This document shows, one piece after another, positions 5,868-6,283 of a stretch of DNA of 6,283 nt (the first letter of the stretch is position 1; each line of letters begins with the position of its first letter). Under the pieces are notes generated by a model that worked only from the letters and a program-made list of their open reading frames with translations, made no database searches and was not told the origin of the DNA. The DNA lies in assembly GCA_003488105.1 (NCBI GenBank), contig DNMS01000113.1:3003-9285 (forward strand). Reading direction: 5' to 3'. Position numbers and translations under genes: made by a program. The DNA comes from Rhodospirillaceae bacterium (lineage in GTDB: Bacteria; Pseudomonadota; Alphaproteobacteria; Rhodospirillales_A; Casp-alpha2).

Positions 5868-6283
5868 ATGCTCGCCTTCGGCTCCTTCGCATTCCTGGCC
5901 CCCTGGGCGCTGCTCGGCCTGCTGGCCCTGCCGGTCATCTGGTGGCTGCTGCGCCTGACCCCGCCGGCCCCGACGCGGGTCACCTTCCCGCCGTTCCGCC
6001 TGCTGTTGGGCCTGGTCACGCGCGAGGAAAGCTCGTCCAAGACGCCGCCCTGGCTGATCATCCTGCGCCTCGCCATCGCGGCCCTTTTGGTCCTGGCCGC
6101 CGCCGGCCCGCTGATCAATCAGGCCGCCCAGTGGCAGGGTTCCGGCCCGCTGGTTTTGGCCGTCGACAACGGCTGGTCCGCCGCCAAGGGCTGGCCGACA
6201 CGTCAGCGCCTGCTGATCCAGCTCACGGATCAGGCGGCGCGCGACGGCCGCCCGGTGACCATCGTCACCACGGCCGCCCCGCC
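5868..6283 (+). CDS. BatA-like / DUF4159-type membrane protein (N-terminal part, cut by window edge)
   Basis: The frame starts at ATG 5868, 21 bases after the DUF58 stop and 12 bases after GGGAG, and is open for 138 codons to the right edge. It begins with the BatA-type aerotolerance N-terminal module: a first membrane helix (about residues 8-29, LAPWALLGLLALPVIWWLLRL), a linker with TRVTFPPFRLL, and a second helix (62-80, WLIILRLAIAALLVLAAAG). Then comes a strand, LVLAVDNGWSAA (95-106), where a VWA domain would have its metal motif, here D-x-G-x-S. This layout, with the DNGW-A sequence, fits the long DUF4159 proteins that follow MoxR-DUF58 in alphaproteobacteria, but the DUF4159 domain itself would lie outside the window. 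Probable inner-membrane anchor of the MoxR complex. Confidence 0.88.
   Translation, partial: MLAFGSFAFLAPWALLGLLALPVIWWLLRLTPPAPTRVTFPPFRLLLGLVTREESSSKTPPWLIILRLAIAALLVLAAAGPLINQAAQWQGSGPLVLAVDNGWSAAKGWPTRQRLLIQLTDQAARDGRPVTIVTTAAP

Overview
The window is GC-rich chromosomal DNA from an alphaproteobacterium, most likely of the Rhodospirillales or a close relative. I infer this from the coding style (GC-rich third positions, GTG starts) and from gene content: a DUF1285 - CoA pyrophosphatase - DUF6111 - CCA-transferase series next to a MoxR - DUF58 - BatA/DUF4159-type series. Species cannot be fixed from sequence alone. I see no IS element, CRISPR array, tRNA or rRNA.

Layout. Positions 1-295 are mostly non-coding and unusually AT-rich for this genome, with at most the first codons of a leftward gene at the extreme left edge. 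From 3800 down to 296, five genes run leftward in one tight block: a DUF1285 protein, a Nudix CoA pyrophosphatase, a small DUF6111 membrane protein, a CCA-adding enzyme/poly(A) polymerase family protein, and a cytoplasmic SGNH/GDSL hydrolase. Two junctions are 4-base ATGA overlaps and the other two are gaps of about 25 bases, so this looks like one operon with translational coupling. Its common theme, if any, is nucleotide, RNA and cofactor housekeeping.

Positions 3801-3895 form a short divergent control region holding a perfect 20-base palindrome. From 3896 rightward runs a second operon: a MoxR-type AAA+ ATPase, a DUF58 protein with a von Willebrand A-like metal site, and the beginning of a membrane-anchored BatA-like/DUF4159-type protein that leaves the window at its right end. 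By analogy with other MoxR/VWA pairs, these three probably form an ATPase-driven, metal-dependent chaperone-like system at the inner membrane; its substrate is unknown.

Most of the window is ordinary conserved alphaproteobacterial chromosome. The points most worth checking are the palindrome between the two operons, the hydrolase coupled to the CCA enzyme, the altered metal-site motif in the truncated membrane protein, and a 10-codon mini-frame that bridges two operon genes.
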